Under the pieces are notes generated by a model. The model saw nothing but the letters and a program-made list of their open reading frames with translations, was not told the DNA's origin and ran no database searches. A program made the position numbers and the translations under genes. A DNA stretch of 64,000 nt from an uncultured Carboxylicivirga sp. (GTDB taxonomy: Bacteria; Bacteroidota; Bacteroidia; Bacteroidales; Marinilabiliaceae): NCBI GenBank assembly GCA_947503525.1, contig CANNEA010000001.1:806001-870000 (forward strand). Reading direction: 5' to 3'. Below are positions 45,908-55,315 of the stretch, piece by piece (within the stretch, counting starts at the first letter, position 1; each line of letters starts with the position of its first letter).

Positions 45908-47445
45908 TGGAACTAATTTCAATATTGGATATAGCTCAAGTCGTGAGTGGTAAAACACCTAAAGGAATAGAAGAGTTATCTTCTTTAGAAGGTAAATATC
46001 CATTCTACAAGGTTGGAGATATGAATTTAGAGGGAAATGAAATTTCAATGAAAAACTCAAACCGTTTCCTATCAAGAGAAAGTGTTGAGAAGTTGAAATT
46101 AAAACTTCATCCTGCTGATACAATTATTTTTCCTAAAAGAGGAGGTGCGATTTTCACAAATAAAAAAAGAAAATTAACTATCCCATCTGCCTTTGACCTA
46201 AATGTGATGGGATTAATTCCAAATAAAGAAATTGTCAACTCTCAATACTTCTATTATTGGTTTAGCTCATTGGACCTTGGGTTGTTAGCTGATGGTTCAA
46301 GTATTCCACAATTAAACAATAAGCAAATTGCTCCACTAAAAGTTCCTCTCCCCCCACTTACCGAACAACAGCGCATAGTTGCCAAGTTAGATACCTTGTT
46401 TGCCAGTTTGGAGAACACCTTAAGCCGTTTAGAAAAAATACCTGTTTTATTAAAGAACTTTAGGCAAGCGGTATTAACCCAGGCGGTAACAGGTAAGTTA
46501 ACTGAGGAGTGGCGTCAGGGTAAGGAGTTGGAGGATATTGATTCTTATATTGAAAAAATCAGCGAAGCAAAAAAAGATTACATTGAACAGCAGAAACAAT
46601 TGTATATTGGAAAAGGGCTTAAAGCGCCAAGAAGTATTGATACATCTATATTGCCTGATTCAGAAAAGAATACCTTTATTCCATCTAGTTGGTGTTTATC
46701 ACGTGTTTCTGACTTGATAGTAGATCTAACAGATTATCATGCAAATGGAAGTTACAAGCTTCTTAAAGCAAATGTTGAGCTTAAAGAAGATATTGATTAT
46801 GCTTGTATGATAAGATCTACAAATTTTGAAAAAAATAACTTTGATGATCTTTTAATTTACATTGACAAAAAAGCTTACAATTTCCTACATCGAAGTAAAT
46901 TATTTGGTGGAGAAATTTTAATTAGCAAAATAGGCAATGCTGGTTCAGTTTACTATATGCCTTTTCTTGATAGACCAGCTTCTTTAGCAATGAATCTTTT
47001 TGCTTTACGAGTCAATCCAAAAGTTTCTAACAAGTATTTGTATTTTCATTTAATTTCAGAAATATCGAGCAAAAACATTAATGAATATGTAAGAGGTATT
47101 GCAACAAAATCAATAGATAAAATATCGGTTAGAAGTTTATGCATAGGATTACCTGCTATGGAAGAACAACAAGAAATCGTCCATAGAGTTGAAAGCCTTT
47201 TTGCCAAAGCCGATGCCATAGAAATGCAGTATGAGGTACTCAAACAAAGAATAGATGCTCTGCCACAGGCATTGTTGGCCAAGGCTTTTAAAGGGGAGTT
47301 GGTGGAGCAGTTGCCTACGGATGGGGATGCAGCTATGTTATTAAAAGAAATTGAGAAGGTAAAGGCAAGCACTGCAACAAAGAAGAAAACTGGTAAAAAA
47401 TATAAATTGAAGGATAAGGGATTGGATATGGTGGCAGAAGGGTAA
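45907..47445 (+). CDS. hsdS: Type I restriction specificity S subunit
   Basis: A 512-residue specificity subunit from the ATG at 45907, which overlaps the hsdM stop (an in-frame GTG at 45904 is also possible). It has two target-recognition domains (about 1-145 and 250-400), each followed by a coiled-coil conserved region with the family's hallmark: LPPLTEQQRIVAKLDTLFASLE near 150 and LPAMEEQQEIVHRVESLFAKAD near 415. The two halves define a bipartite DNA target that cannot be predicted here. The C-terminus ends in a Lys-rich tail. Confidence 0.93.
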   Translation: MELISILDIAQVVSGKTPKGIEELSSLEGKYPFYKVGDMNLEGNEISMKNSNRFLSRESVEKLKLKLHPADTIIFPKRGGAIFTNKKRKLTIPSAFDLNVMGLIPNKEIVNSQYFYYWFSSLDLGLLADGSSIPQLNNKQIAPLKVPLPPLTEQQRIVAKLDTLFASLENTLSRLEKIPVLLKNFRQAVLTQAVTGKLTEEWRQGKELEDIDSYIEKISEAKKDYIEQQKQLYIGKGLKAPRSIDTSILPDSEKNTFIPSSWCLSRVSDLIVDLTDYHANGSYKLLKANVELKEDIDYACMIRSTNFEKNNFDDLLIYIDKKAYNFLHRSKLFGGEILISKIGNAGSVYYMPFLDRPASLAMNLFALRVNPKVSNKYLYFHLISEISSKNINEYVRGIATKSIDKISVRSLCIGLPAMEEQQEIVHRVESLFAKADAIEMQYEVLKQRIDALPQALLAKAFKGELVEQLPTDGDAAMLLKEIEKVKASTATKKKTGKKYKLKDKGLDMVAEG

Positions 47446-47458
47446 AAATAATAATAGT

Positions 47459-49237
47459 ATGAAATCAAACCAAAGTGCAGTTCGCTTAATTGGCTTTTCC
47501 GATATTTTTAAAGCTGATACCAAGAAGTCTTTAGGAGAATATTTAGATGGAATGGGCAAGATTACCCTTGTAAATTTATGTGCTCACTTTTTAAGTTTGA
47601 AGGCTAATGATCCTATTCATTCTTATATACCGAGGTTAGTTAGAGAGTTTTTTGGGACTTCAAATAAGACCCTATTAAAGGAAGTTGCTTCAAAACTAAT
47701 TTCGTTATCAAAAAAGAGGGAAGTTAGGGTACTAAATAATATAGCTCTTCTTGAAATATTGGAGTATGCAATTGAACATGTTGATGAATCTGAATCTTTT
47801 AATGAAGTTCAAATTAAAGAAAACTTCTTAAAAGCAATACTAAAAGTTAATGAGGATACTATATCTAAACAAGGTTTGGTAGGAGAAACAATTGGTAATG
47901 TGGATGGATTCCCAAAGGTTGCATATTTATATCTTACTAATCTAATACCCTATGCTGATCTTGAAAATCTTAACAAAAAAGAGTTACTCACTTCACAAGT
48001 GATTAGAGTAATTAAGTTATTAAAATACATTTCTGCTAACCCAAAACTTACTATAATTTATAAAGAGTTTCTGCTGAGGTACCAGGTTGATAATTGGAAA
48101 GATTATATAAAAAACTTTATCTCAATACCATTCCAATTGGTAATTGATACCCGGAAAGGTAAGTCAGAAATTAATATTACAGAACAAGATAAAAAGGAAC
48201 AAGCTAGTTACTTTTTAGACCAATTTTCAATAGATGGATCTGAAGATTTTCCGAAGGATTTTTTGACGATTCGTAATAGTCCATTGTATAAAACTGCCGA
48301 ATATAAATACCTAGTGTTATTTGATGTTTTTACGATTGAAAAGATTTTTAAGTCGGTTTATTTTCAATTAAATCAAATTAATAGTGATTTACCAAATGAA
48401 GTCAAAATAGCTAATTTCAAAAGTGAATATTGTGATAAATTTTCTGAACAGGTGAGCTTTTATGATGTTTTAAGATATATCTTCAGGAAGGTGCCTTGTA
48501 AATATTCTGGAAAGCAGATTTTGGAAAAAGTGCCAAATTTAGAAGGTGAACCTGATTATTTTGTGAAGCGAGAATTAAAAAGAGGTAAAACGAAAATCTT
48601 CATTTTTGAATCTAAAGATGTATTCATAAATACCGATGTAAAAACTTCATACAACTTTAATTTGTATCGTGAGGAATTAAAAAAGAAGTTTTATTACGAT
48701 ACGAAAGTAAGAGCAGACGGTTCAATTAAAATCAAGCCAAAAGCAATCCTGCAAATTATTGAAAACATTAAGCGTACTTGCCTTAAGGAGTTAAAGTTTG
48801 AAGGAAAATATCATAGAAAAAGAATGAATATTTATCCAGTTTTGGTTATTCACAATAATCAAATAGATGTCCCAGGCGTCAATTTTCTACTAAATGAATG
48901 GTTTAATGAGGAATTAGTTAAACTAAAAAGTGAACTTGGAAGCCTTTCTTATTTAATAAATAAGGTTGAGCAGCTGGTGTTAATTAATATCGATACACTA
49001 ATTCACTATCAGGATGTTTTTGTCAAAATGAAGCTGGAAAAGGTACTTGAGGCTTATTATGATTTTATAAATTATCCAATATTATTAAAAAACATAGGGG
49101 TTCAAATTTCAGAAGAAATAACCACACAGGCGATTGAACCTTTTTGTTCATTTTGTAATAATTATATGGCAGAAAAAGGTATAAGTAAAGCGCCATTGGA
49201 GTTGCTGGCTTTAGGTAAAGAATTATTTAAAGTTTAA
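47459..49237 (+). CDS. Uncharacterized protein with PD-(D/E)XK-like nuclease motif
   Basis: A 592-residue protein that I do not recognise. It has no signal peptide or membrane segment. Residues 366-386 read PDYFVKRELKRGKTKIFIFE followed by SKD: Asp366 after Pro, then Glu384-x-Lys386 at the end of a hydrophobic strand, the pattern of a PD-(D/E)XK nuclease core. The rest is mostly helical. It begins 13 bp after hsdS, so it could be part of the type I operon. A 142-bp gap then separates it from the toxin-antitoxin genes. Possible roles are an accessory nuclease of the restriction operon or an independent defence effector. The motif alone is only moderate evidence. Confidence 0.55.
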   Translation: MKSNQSAVRLIGFSDIFKADTKKSLGEYLDGMGKITLVNLCAHFLSLKANDPIHSYIPRLVREFFGTSNKTLLKEVASKLISLSKKREVRVLNNIALLEILEYAIEHVDESESFNEVQIKENFLKAILKVNEDTISKQGLVGETIGNVDGFPKVAYLYLTNLIPYADLENLNKKELLTSQVIRVIKLLKYISANPKLTIIYKEFLLRYQVDNWKDYIKNFISIPFQLVIDTRKGKSEINITEQDKKEQASYFLDQFSIDGSEDFPKDFLTIRNSPLYKTAEYKYLVLFDVFTIEKIFKSVYFQLNQINSDLPNEVKIANFKSEYCDKFSEQVSFYDVLRYIFRKVPCKYSGKQILEKVPNLEGEPDYFVKRELKRGKTKIFIFESKDVFINTDVKTSYNFNLYREELKKKFYYDTKVRADGSIKIKPKAILQIIENIKRTCLKELKFEGKYHRKRMNIYPVLVIHNNQIDVPGVNFLLNEWFNEELVKLKSELGSLSYLINKVEQLVLINIDTLIHYQDVFVKMKLEKVLEAYYDFINYPILLKNIGVQISEEITTQAIEPFCSFCNNYMAEKGISKAPLELLALGKELFKV

Positions 49238-49378
49238 AATTAATAACAGGAATAGTTACTTAATGTTGTTAGGAGAGAAATGTAAGAATTTGGAAAAAGT
49301 TATTGAAATAAATGTTAATAACTTTCCAAAAATGGATGGAAATTAAATAAAATGCTTTAATTTGCAATTAACTTATAA

Positions 49379-49879
49379 GTGAAGTCAATTATAAACATAG
49401 AACTTTTTGAAGAAGACGAGAAAGTGAACTTCTATACACTTCGCTTCGAAGGTGATGAAACTGAGGTTGATAAATTCTTTGATCAGTTCCCAGAAGGTTG
49501 TCCGTATGATGAAGACATTGATATTATTATTAAATGGTTGGATGAAATTGGTGAACGAGGGGCGCTTGAAAGGTATTTTCGACCAGAAGCAAAAAGACAT
49601 GATAATGTTTGGGCAATTCCGATTGAAACAGCTAACTTAAGGTTATATGTTATACGCCTCTCTGATCAAATAGTACTTCTTGGTAATGGAGGTATTAAAA
49701 CAACAAGAACTTATAATGAAGACCCTATACTCAACTCACATGTAGAACTTTTACAAACTATAGATGGTTTTATAAGAAACAGAGTTGCTAAACAAGAAAT
49801 AACTGTCTATCAAAAACAGTTGTTTGGAGATTTAAAATTCTATCTGTCACAACAGAACGATAAGAATGAAGAAAAATAA
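49379..49879 (+). CDS. HigB/RelE-like toxin
   Basis: A 166-residue protein starting at GTG 49379; no ATG near the start is in frame. The core, GERGALERYFRPEAKRHDNVWAIPIE, LRLYVIRLSDQIVLLGNGGIKT and a final helical tail, matches RelE/HigB-like toxins of the phage-derived Gp49-like kind. Such toxins cut mRNA on ribosomes. The following gene encodes an XRE-type protein and overlaps it by 14 nt, the typical toxin-first HigBA order. It is longer than ordinary HigB (about 100 residues), owing to extra N- and C-terminal segments. Confidence 0.72.
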   Translation: MKSIINIELFEEDEKVNFYTLRFEGDETEVDKFFDQFPEGCPYDEDIDIIIKWLDEIGERGALERYFRPEAKRHDNVWAIPIETANLRLYVIRLSDQIVLLGNGGIKTTRTYNEDPILNSHVELLQTIDGFIRNRVAKQEITVYQKQLFGDLKFYLSQQNDKNEEK

Positions 49880-50273
49880 TAGATTACAAGAAAGAAGGAA
49901 GAAGATATCAAAAGATCTAGAGCGGTTTGTGGAACAATCTTTCGATATTGTTGATCGCATCCATTTTATTTTGAAAGAAAAAGGGATGGAGCAAAAGGAC
50001 CTTGCAAAAGCTTTGGGTAAAACTGAAAGTGAAATAAGCAAGTGGATGACTGGAACACACAATTTTACTATAAAGACAGTTTCTAGAATTGAAGCGGTAC
50101 TTGAAGAATCTGTTTTGCAAACAGTAAAGGAATGTAGTGGAGAGTCAGAAACTAGAAAGTACGAAATATCTTCAGATGGATTTGAATTCCAGCTTTCTAA
50201 GTCAAAGTCTCTTATTCCTAAACATTTTCAGTTTCAAATTTCTAGTGATTGCGAGCCTCAATACTATGCATAA
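49866..50273 (+). CDS. HigA-like antitoxin (XRE family)
   Basis: A 135-residue protein with an XRE helix-turn-helix at about 30-85: IHFILKEKGMEQKDLAKALGKTESEISKWM followed by NFTIKTVSRIEAVL. It overlaps the toxin gene by 14 nt and would bind the operon promoter and neutralise the toxin. The C-terminal 50 residues (GESETRKYEISSD onward) are not typical of minimal HigA and may be the part recognised by the downstream chaperone-like protein, as in toxin-antitoxin-chaperone systems. That last point is inference. Confidence 0.75.
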   Translation: MKKNNRLQERRKKISKDLERFVEQSFDIVDRIHFILKEKGMEQKDLAKALGKTESEISKWMTGTHNFTIKTVSRIEAVLEESVLQTVKECSGESETRKYEISSDGFEFQLSKSKSLIPKHFQFQISSDCEPQYYA

Positions 50274-50277
50274 GTAA

Positions 50278-50733
50278 ATGGAGAAAACAAAAAAAATATC
50301 TGCCGCGATTCAGCTTATCAAAGAGACAGGTTTTTCTTATAAACCATTGCCTCAAATCGAGGATTCTAGTAAATTAAATTCTTTACTTAGGTTCGGAATT
50401 GGATTTGAATTTGATATTGAGTCAGAAAATGAAAAATTTGTTTTAAATACTAATATTGAGTATAAGATTGAGGGGTACGAAGAAAGTTATTTAGAATTTT
50501 CAAATTCAATTGCTTTCAAAGTTATTAATTTAAAAGATGCTCTAAAGGAAGAGGATGGTAAAATTGTTGAAATTGATGATGAATTAATTATTTCACTAGT
50601 TGCTGTCTGTATTGGAACTTCAAGAGGGTTGTTAGCCGCAAATACTAAAGGGCTTGATTGGGCCAATTATCCTTTACCAATTTTGGATCCGAAACAAGTT
50701 GTGAAAGAAATGAATGTAAAGTCCAAAGAGTAA
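50278..50733 (+). CDS. SecB-like protein of a toxin-antitoxin-chaperone operon
   Basis: A 151-residue protein encoded 4 bp after the HigA-like gene. It has alternating beta strands (FGIGFEFDIESENEKFVLNTNIEYKI) followed by a helix with TSRGLLAANTKGLDWANY and the ending PLPILDPKQVV. SecB-like proteins share a beta-sheet body, a C-terminal helix with an Arg-Gly or Arg-Glu turn, and a final proline-rich strand. From memory, similar SecB-like proteins follow HigBA pairs in Bacteroidota, and a mycobacterial HigBA-SecB operon is the known precedent. So this may be a chaperone that folds the antitoxin. The assignment rests on context and weak pattern. Confidence 0.5.
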   Translation: MEKTKKISAAIQLIKETGFSYKPLPQIEDSSKLNSLLRFGIGFEFDIESENEKFVLNTNIEYKIEGYEESYLEFSNSIAFKVINLKDALKEEDGKIVEIDDELIISLVAVCIGTSRGLLAANTKGLDWANYPLPILDPKQVVKEMNVKSKE

Positions 50734-50823
50734 ATACTAATCTATTTACTACCATTCTTAAATGTTGAAGAAAAATATTAGGTTAATATGAAAAATGTTA
50801 TCTTCAAGTAACATTCTTACCTA

Positions 50824-53631
50824 ATGACAATGTACAAACTAGATCTTTTAAAGTTTAATTCACTGTTCAATGAATATCTTGACTATTGTAAACGCAGTGC
50901 TTGGCTAACATACCGTGAGGGTTATAAATTTCGTTTTGGTAGGTGGGTAAACGAGCGAGTAGATTTTGATAATCAATCCAATGATGATATTTTACAGATT
51001 TGCATTGAATCTCAGAATCAAATATATGATAGTTCTGAGGAAAAAGGAATTAATTTTATTAAAGCTAACCAGCAATATCACGATGATTTTATTACCATTA
51101 AAGATATAATAACCTTAAGAAAATTATATAATGGTGAAGGCATTGAAAATCGTGAACTGACAGAATCGCCCCTTACCTTTCCTAAGTTAAGTATCTGGTC
51201 CGGTATAATGATGCCAGGTAAATATCACATATATGCAAACGAGGAGTTGACAAAGGGATTGGCATTATTGTTTAATTTAAAGGATGATCATGCAAAGTCA
51301 GGATTTAAAGCCTTTCAATTAGCTAATCAATGCCTTTCTTCTCTTTATCAGGGTATTTCTACACATTTTGCCAAAGAGGAAGAAGTCATTGCAAGATTGG
51401 TTTTCGGAGAAGAAAGTTCTTTAAGGGAAGTAGATAAAGAATGGATAGCGCAGGATTTTATTCTATATATTAATCGTAAAGTAATATCACCGATAAATTC
51501 TTTTTATTGGGTCAATCAAGGAGCAAATTATCAAATTGAAAAAGAAAAATCCTGCATTGCTGCATCAACCAATAATATTTATCACCATTCCAAATTAAAG
51601 GACCTTCAAGAAGGTGATATTATTGTTCATTATGCTGAACGAAACATACTAGCAACATCTGTTGTGGTGAAAGAGTTTGAGATCACAAATAGGCCATATG
51701 ATAATTCTGAGGAAAGTAGTCTTGTTGTCGGAGTTAAATATACAGAATTAGAGACACCTGTCTCACGGGATACAATCAGAGAACTATTTAAAGGGAAAAA
51801 GGAAATGCTTCCTAAGAAACATAGCCCACTCAATTATAAAGCTGAAGTTGTTCAGTCATATTGTTTGGATTTTAATGTTGAATCTTATAAGCTATTATTT
51901 AAGGGCATGGAAAAAACGATAAACTATTGGGCAGGAGGGTTTGGAGTTAGCGACGGTGATAAACAGAGATTAAGTGACTTTATTAAAAATAATTATTGGG
52001 CTGCTATAGATTATTCAGAAAAAGATGAATCACCACAAGCTAAGAAAGCAAGAAGCAATTTCAATCAGATAAAGGTTGATGATTATTTTTTGATTAAGGG
52101 TTATGGTGGAAAACATGATCTAAATGTTCATTATATAGGCAAAGTAATATCAAAGGATACTGAAAGTTACACATTGAATTTTGAAAAACTTGACATGCCA
52201 CTTTATAAAGGCAAAGCACCAAGAGGTAATGGTGCAGGAGTTTGGTTTGATACATTATTACAAGTACAACGACAAGATATTATTGATATGCTCTTTAATA
52301 ACACTATACAGATAAAGGATGAATCACAAAAATCTTCACCTCTAAATAGGATACTATACGGCCCTCCGGGAACTGGCAAAACATATACATTAAGTAATAA
52401 ATATTTCAATCAATTTACATCTAGGCGATCAACTATATCTAGAGAGGAGTTTTTGAAAAATTTCTTAATAGATAAATCATGGTGGGAAGTAATTGCTTTG
52501 GTATTATTGGATATAGGTAAGGCTAAAGTCAGTGAGATTTTCAACCACGAATTATTACAATTAAAAATTGAGTTGTCTAATGCCAGTCAAGTACGGCCTA
52601 TAATATGGAGTCAGCTGCAAGGACATACAGTAGAAAGTTGTGAGTTTGTTGGAGTCAAAAAGAAAGCTAGTCCTTTAATATTTAATAAAACTTCAGATTC
52701 ATATTGGGAAATAGTTAATGAAGAAATGGAGCAGCAAGTTCCAGATTTATTAGACTATCAAAAGCAAATAAATGATTTTAGTGAACAGCCTGATTTAGAG
52801 ATTAAGCGATATGAGTTTATCACTTTTCATCAATCATTCTCTTACGAGGATTTTATTGAAGGCATTAAGCCAGTAATGTCTGAAGAAGAGGATGGTCTTA
52901 TTTACGAAATTCAAGATGGTTTATTTAAAAAGATAGCTAATAGGGCCAGAAAAGATCCAGATCAAGACTATGCCATTTTTATTGATGAAATAAATCGTGG
53001 CAACGTATCACAAATCTTTGGTGAGTTGATTACGCTTATTGAGGAAGATAAAAGAGAAGGCAAAGACAATGAGTTGTCTGTTTTATTACCCTATTCAAAA
53101 ACCGAATTTAAAGTTCCGCCTAACCTCCATATTATCGGCACAATGAACACCGCTGATCGAAGTGTGGAGGCATTGGATACTGCGCTTCGTCGTCGCTTCT
53201 CCTTTGAAGAAATAATGCCGCAACCAGAACTCATAAAAGAACATGGTGCTTCAGAAGGTAAGATTGAAGGTATTGATTTAGTTGATCTCCTGCATACCAT
53301 AAATAAGCGTATTGAAGTACTAGTAGATCGCGATCATACCATTGGGCACAGCTACTTTATGCAAGCCGAGACCATGGAAGATTTGACGCTGGTGTTTAAG
53401 GATAAAATCATTCCATTGATGCAGGAATACTTCTATGGTGACTATGGCAAGATTGGCCTGGTATTGGGCAAAGGTTTTGTGGAAAAGAAAAATGGAGACA
53501 TTGGCTTTGCAGATCTTGAGGGCTACGGTGATACGGAACACTATAAAAATGATCGTTGGGAACTGAAACCTATAGATGAGGATTTTCCATTGCAAGAAGC
53601 TATTCAGTCCTTAATGGCTATAAAAAAATAA
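50824..53631 (+). CDS. mcrB: McrB-type GTPase with EVE-like N-terminal segments
   Basis: A 935-residue AAA+ GTPase of McrBC-type restriction. Walker A is GPPGTGKT at 513-520, Walker [10 protein letters not shown] has Asp721-Glu722, and the GTP-specificity motif MNTADRS is at 774-780 with ALRRRFSFE as the sensor. The long N-terminus has two PUA/EVE-like stretches: YWVNQGANY to GDIIVHY (about 225-345) and [11 protein letters not shown] to [11 protein letters not shown] (about 355-490), which in other proteins recognise modified bases. The domain order therefore suggests sensing of modified DNA followed by GTP-driven translocation and cutting by McrC. The start may be ATG 50824 or 50830. Confidence 0.88.
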   Translation: MTMYKLDLLKFNSLFNEYLDYCKRSAWLTYREGYKFRFGRWVNERVDFDNQSNDDILQICIESQNQIYDSSEEKGINFIKANQQYHDDFITIKDIITLRKLYNGEGIENRELTESPLTFPKLSIWSGIMMPGKYHIYANEELTKGLALLFNLKDDHAKSGFKAFQLANQCLSSLYQGISTHFAKEEEVIARLVFGEESSLREVDKEWIAQDFILYINRKVISPINSFYWVNQGANYQIEKEKSCIAASTNNIYHHSKLKDLQEGDIIVHYAERNILATSVVVKEFEITNRPYDNSEESSLVVGVKYTELETPVSRDTIRELFKGKKEMLPKKHSPLNYKAEVVQSYCLDFNVESYKLLFKGMEKTINYWAGGFGVSDGDKQRLSDFIKNNYWAAIDYSEKDESPQAKKARSNFNQIKVDDYFLIKGYGGKHDLNVHYIGKVISKDTESYTLNFEKLDMPLYKGKAPRGNGAGVWFDTLLQVQRQDIIDMLFNNTIQIKDESQKSSPLNRILYGPPGTGKTYTLSNKYFNQFTSRRSTISREEFLKNFLIDKSWWEVIALVLLDIGKAKVSEIFNHELLQLKIELSNASQVRPIIWSQLQGHTVESCEFVGVKKKASPLIFNKTSDSYWEIVNEEMEQQVPDLLDYQKQINDFSEQPDLEIKRYEFITFHQSFSYEDFIEGIKPVMSEEEDGLIYEIQDGLFKKIANRARKDPDQDYAIFIDEINRGNVSQIFGELITLIEEDKREGKDNELSVLLPYSKTEFKVPPNLHIIGTMNTADRSVEALDTALRRRFSFEEIMPQPELIKEHGASEGKIEGIDLVDLLHTINKRIEVLVDRDHTIGHSYFMQAETMEDLTLVFKDKIIPLMQEYFYGDYGKIGLVLGKGFVEKKNGDIGFADLEGYGDTEHYKNDRWELKPIDEDFPLQEAIQSLMAIKK

Positions 53632-53633
53632 TA

Positions 53634-54875
53634 TTGATTGGTTATAAAACCATACAAGTTTTTGAGCACGAGCGCTTATTAATTGGCAACAAAGGTTTCA
53701 GGCAAAAGCACCTGGATGCCTTATTGAAGCTGAATGAGCTCCACGATTTTCAGTATTTCGATCCCATTTATGGTGGATTGAATTTCAAGCAATATGTGGG
53801 TGTCATTCAAGTAGATGGTTTGTGCATTGAAATTCTACCCAAAGCTGATAAGCATGGCAACAAGGCGCAGTGGCAATCTGTATTGATACAAATGTTGAAG
53901 GCTTGTAGTCGACTAAAGCCCGAAAGTGCAGGTGGCGCCAACGTAAAGCGGCAGCATTTAAACTTATTGGAAGTCTACTTTGAATTATTCCTTAATGAAG
54001 TAGATGGTTTAATTCGTCGTGGCTTAGTAAAACAATACCGTAAGCAAACCGGTCAGGTTAAAGCCTTAAAAGGTAAATTGGAGTTTGCTGGCCAGATACG
54101 TCATAACCTCGTTCACCAGGAACGCTTTTATACCTCTCATCAGGTGTATGATCAGGATCATTTATTACATCAGGTACTAAATATGGCATTAGAAATAGTT
54201 GGTCATTTCACCAAAGGAACAAGTCTGTACGATAAATGCAAGCGCGTTCAACTGGAATTTCCGGAGGTCACATCCAAGCTGGTCACTTCTGAGCTATTGG
54301 AGCGCATTAAATTGAATCGAAAAACAGCACCTTATTCATATCCTCTGGAAATTGCAAGGTTAATCATCTTGAACTATTCACCAGATATTAGCAGCGGTCA
54401 GGAACGCATGTTATCCCTATTGTTTGATATGAACCAGTTGTGGGAAGAGTATGTGCTGGTAATGCTCAAAAAAGCGCTTAAAAGCTCTCCTTTTGCAGTA
54501 ACAGGACAGGAGACTAAACCCTTCTGGAATTACAATTACCTACAACCGGATATTGTCATTCGAAATAAGGAAAGCAATGAGACTTACATCATCGATACCA
54601 AATGGAAACAACCTGGTTCATCCTCAGCTTCCGTTGCCGATCTACGACAGATGTATGCCTACAACCGCTTTTGGAATGCCAACAAGGTAATGTTGTTATA
54701 TCCCGGAGAAAACCGAAACACTGAATTCAAAGACTTTCTGAATGCGGGCGAGCAACATAGTTGTAAAATGGGTTTTGTGAGTGTGGTGGATGAGGATGGC
54801 AGCTTGAATAGTGATGTTGGGGATAGTGTGTTAAGGCAAATGGAAATAACAACAGAAACTTATCAGATAAACTGA
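53634..54875 (+). CDS. mcrC: McrC-type endonuclease subunit
   Basis: A 413-residue partner of McrB, starting 2 bp after its stop at a TTG (no ATG is available there). The N-terminal part is DUF2357/McrC-like helical and beta (AQWQSVLIQMLKACSRLKPE). The nuclease core is PD at 305-306 in LQPDIVIRNKES, then YIIDTKWK with Asp321-x-Lys323, a PD-(D/E)XK catalytic site. McrC cuts DNA when stimulated by McrB oligomers. The next gene begins 4 bp downstream, so the operon continues beyond mcrBC. Confidence 0.9.
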   Translation: MIGYKTIQVFEHERLLIGNKGFRQKHLDALLKLNELHDFQYFDPIYGGLNFKQYVGVIQVDGLCIEILPKADKHGNKAQWQSVLIQMLKACSRLKPESAGGANVKRQHLNLLEVYFELFLNEVDGLIRRGLVKQYRKQTGQVKALKGKLEFAGQIRHNLVHQERFYTSHQVYDQDHLLHQVLNMALEIVGHFTKGTSLYDKCKRVQLEFPEVTSKLVTSELLERIKLNRKTAPYSYPLEIARLIILNYSPDISSGQERMLSLLFDMNQLWEEYVLVMLKKALKSSPFAVTGQETKPFWNYNYLQPDIVIRNKESNETYIIDTKWKQPGSSSASVADLRQMYAYNRFWNANKVMLLYPGENRNTEFKDFLNAGEQHSCKMGFVSVVDEDGSLNSDVGDSVLRQMEITTETYQIN

Positions 54876-54879
54876 CATT

Positions 54880-55302
54880 ATGCAACTCTCATTCACTCTT
54901 AAATCCCTCGGAAAAAAGAAAGCCTATATCAATAGTGTTGGTATTGAAATCGATATCAATTCTAAAACCACCATAAAAGAACTTTTGCTGCAGGTTGTTT
55001 CTCAACAGGTTCATGTTTTTAACAAGCGCAAAAATGATCCAAACCTTCTAGTTTATTTGAGTGAAAATACGCTTAATCATCAAATTGATTCAGGTCAGGT
55101 AAAGTTTAACGAGCAGTACAATGACACATTGGCCAACGAAGAAAAAGCTAAAGAGAATGTACTATTAGCCTTTGAAGATGGATTGATTGCTTTATTCATT
55201 AACGATGAGCAGGCAGAGGATATCAATCAAAGCATTTTAATAAAAGAAAACGATTCAATAACCTTCATTAGATTAACCTTTTTAGCCGGTAGTATCTGGT
55301 AA
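54880..55302 (+). CDS. Small protein paired with the DUF4132 gene, possible beta-grasp fold
   Basis: A 140-residue soluble protein of unknown function. It opens with two predicted strands (MQLSFTLKSLGKKKAYINS, GIEIDINSK) and a helix (TTIKELLLQVVSQQVHVF), an order like ubiquitin-like beta-grasp proteins, and ends FIRLTFLAGSIW. The ending is similar to small proteins I recall beside DUF4132/DUF5724 giants, often finishing in LAG or LVGG. Spacing is tight on both sides (4 bp after mcrC, 13 bp before the giant), so it should be made together with both. Beta-grasp is a guess from strand order; no conjugation motif such as a terminal GG is present. Confidence 0.5.
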   Translation: MQLSFTLKSLGKKKAYINSVGIEIDINSKTTIKELLLQVVSQQVHVFNKRKNDPNLLVYLSENTLNHQIDSGQVKFNEQYNDTLANEEKAKENVLLAFEDGLIALFINDEQAEDINQSILIKENDSITFIRLTFLAGSIW

Positions 55303-55315
55303 TATCCCTAATAAC

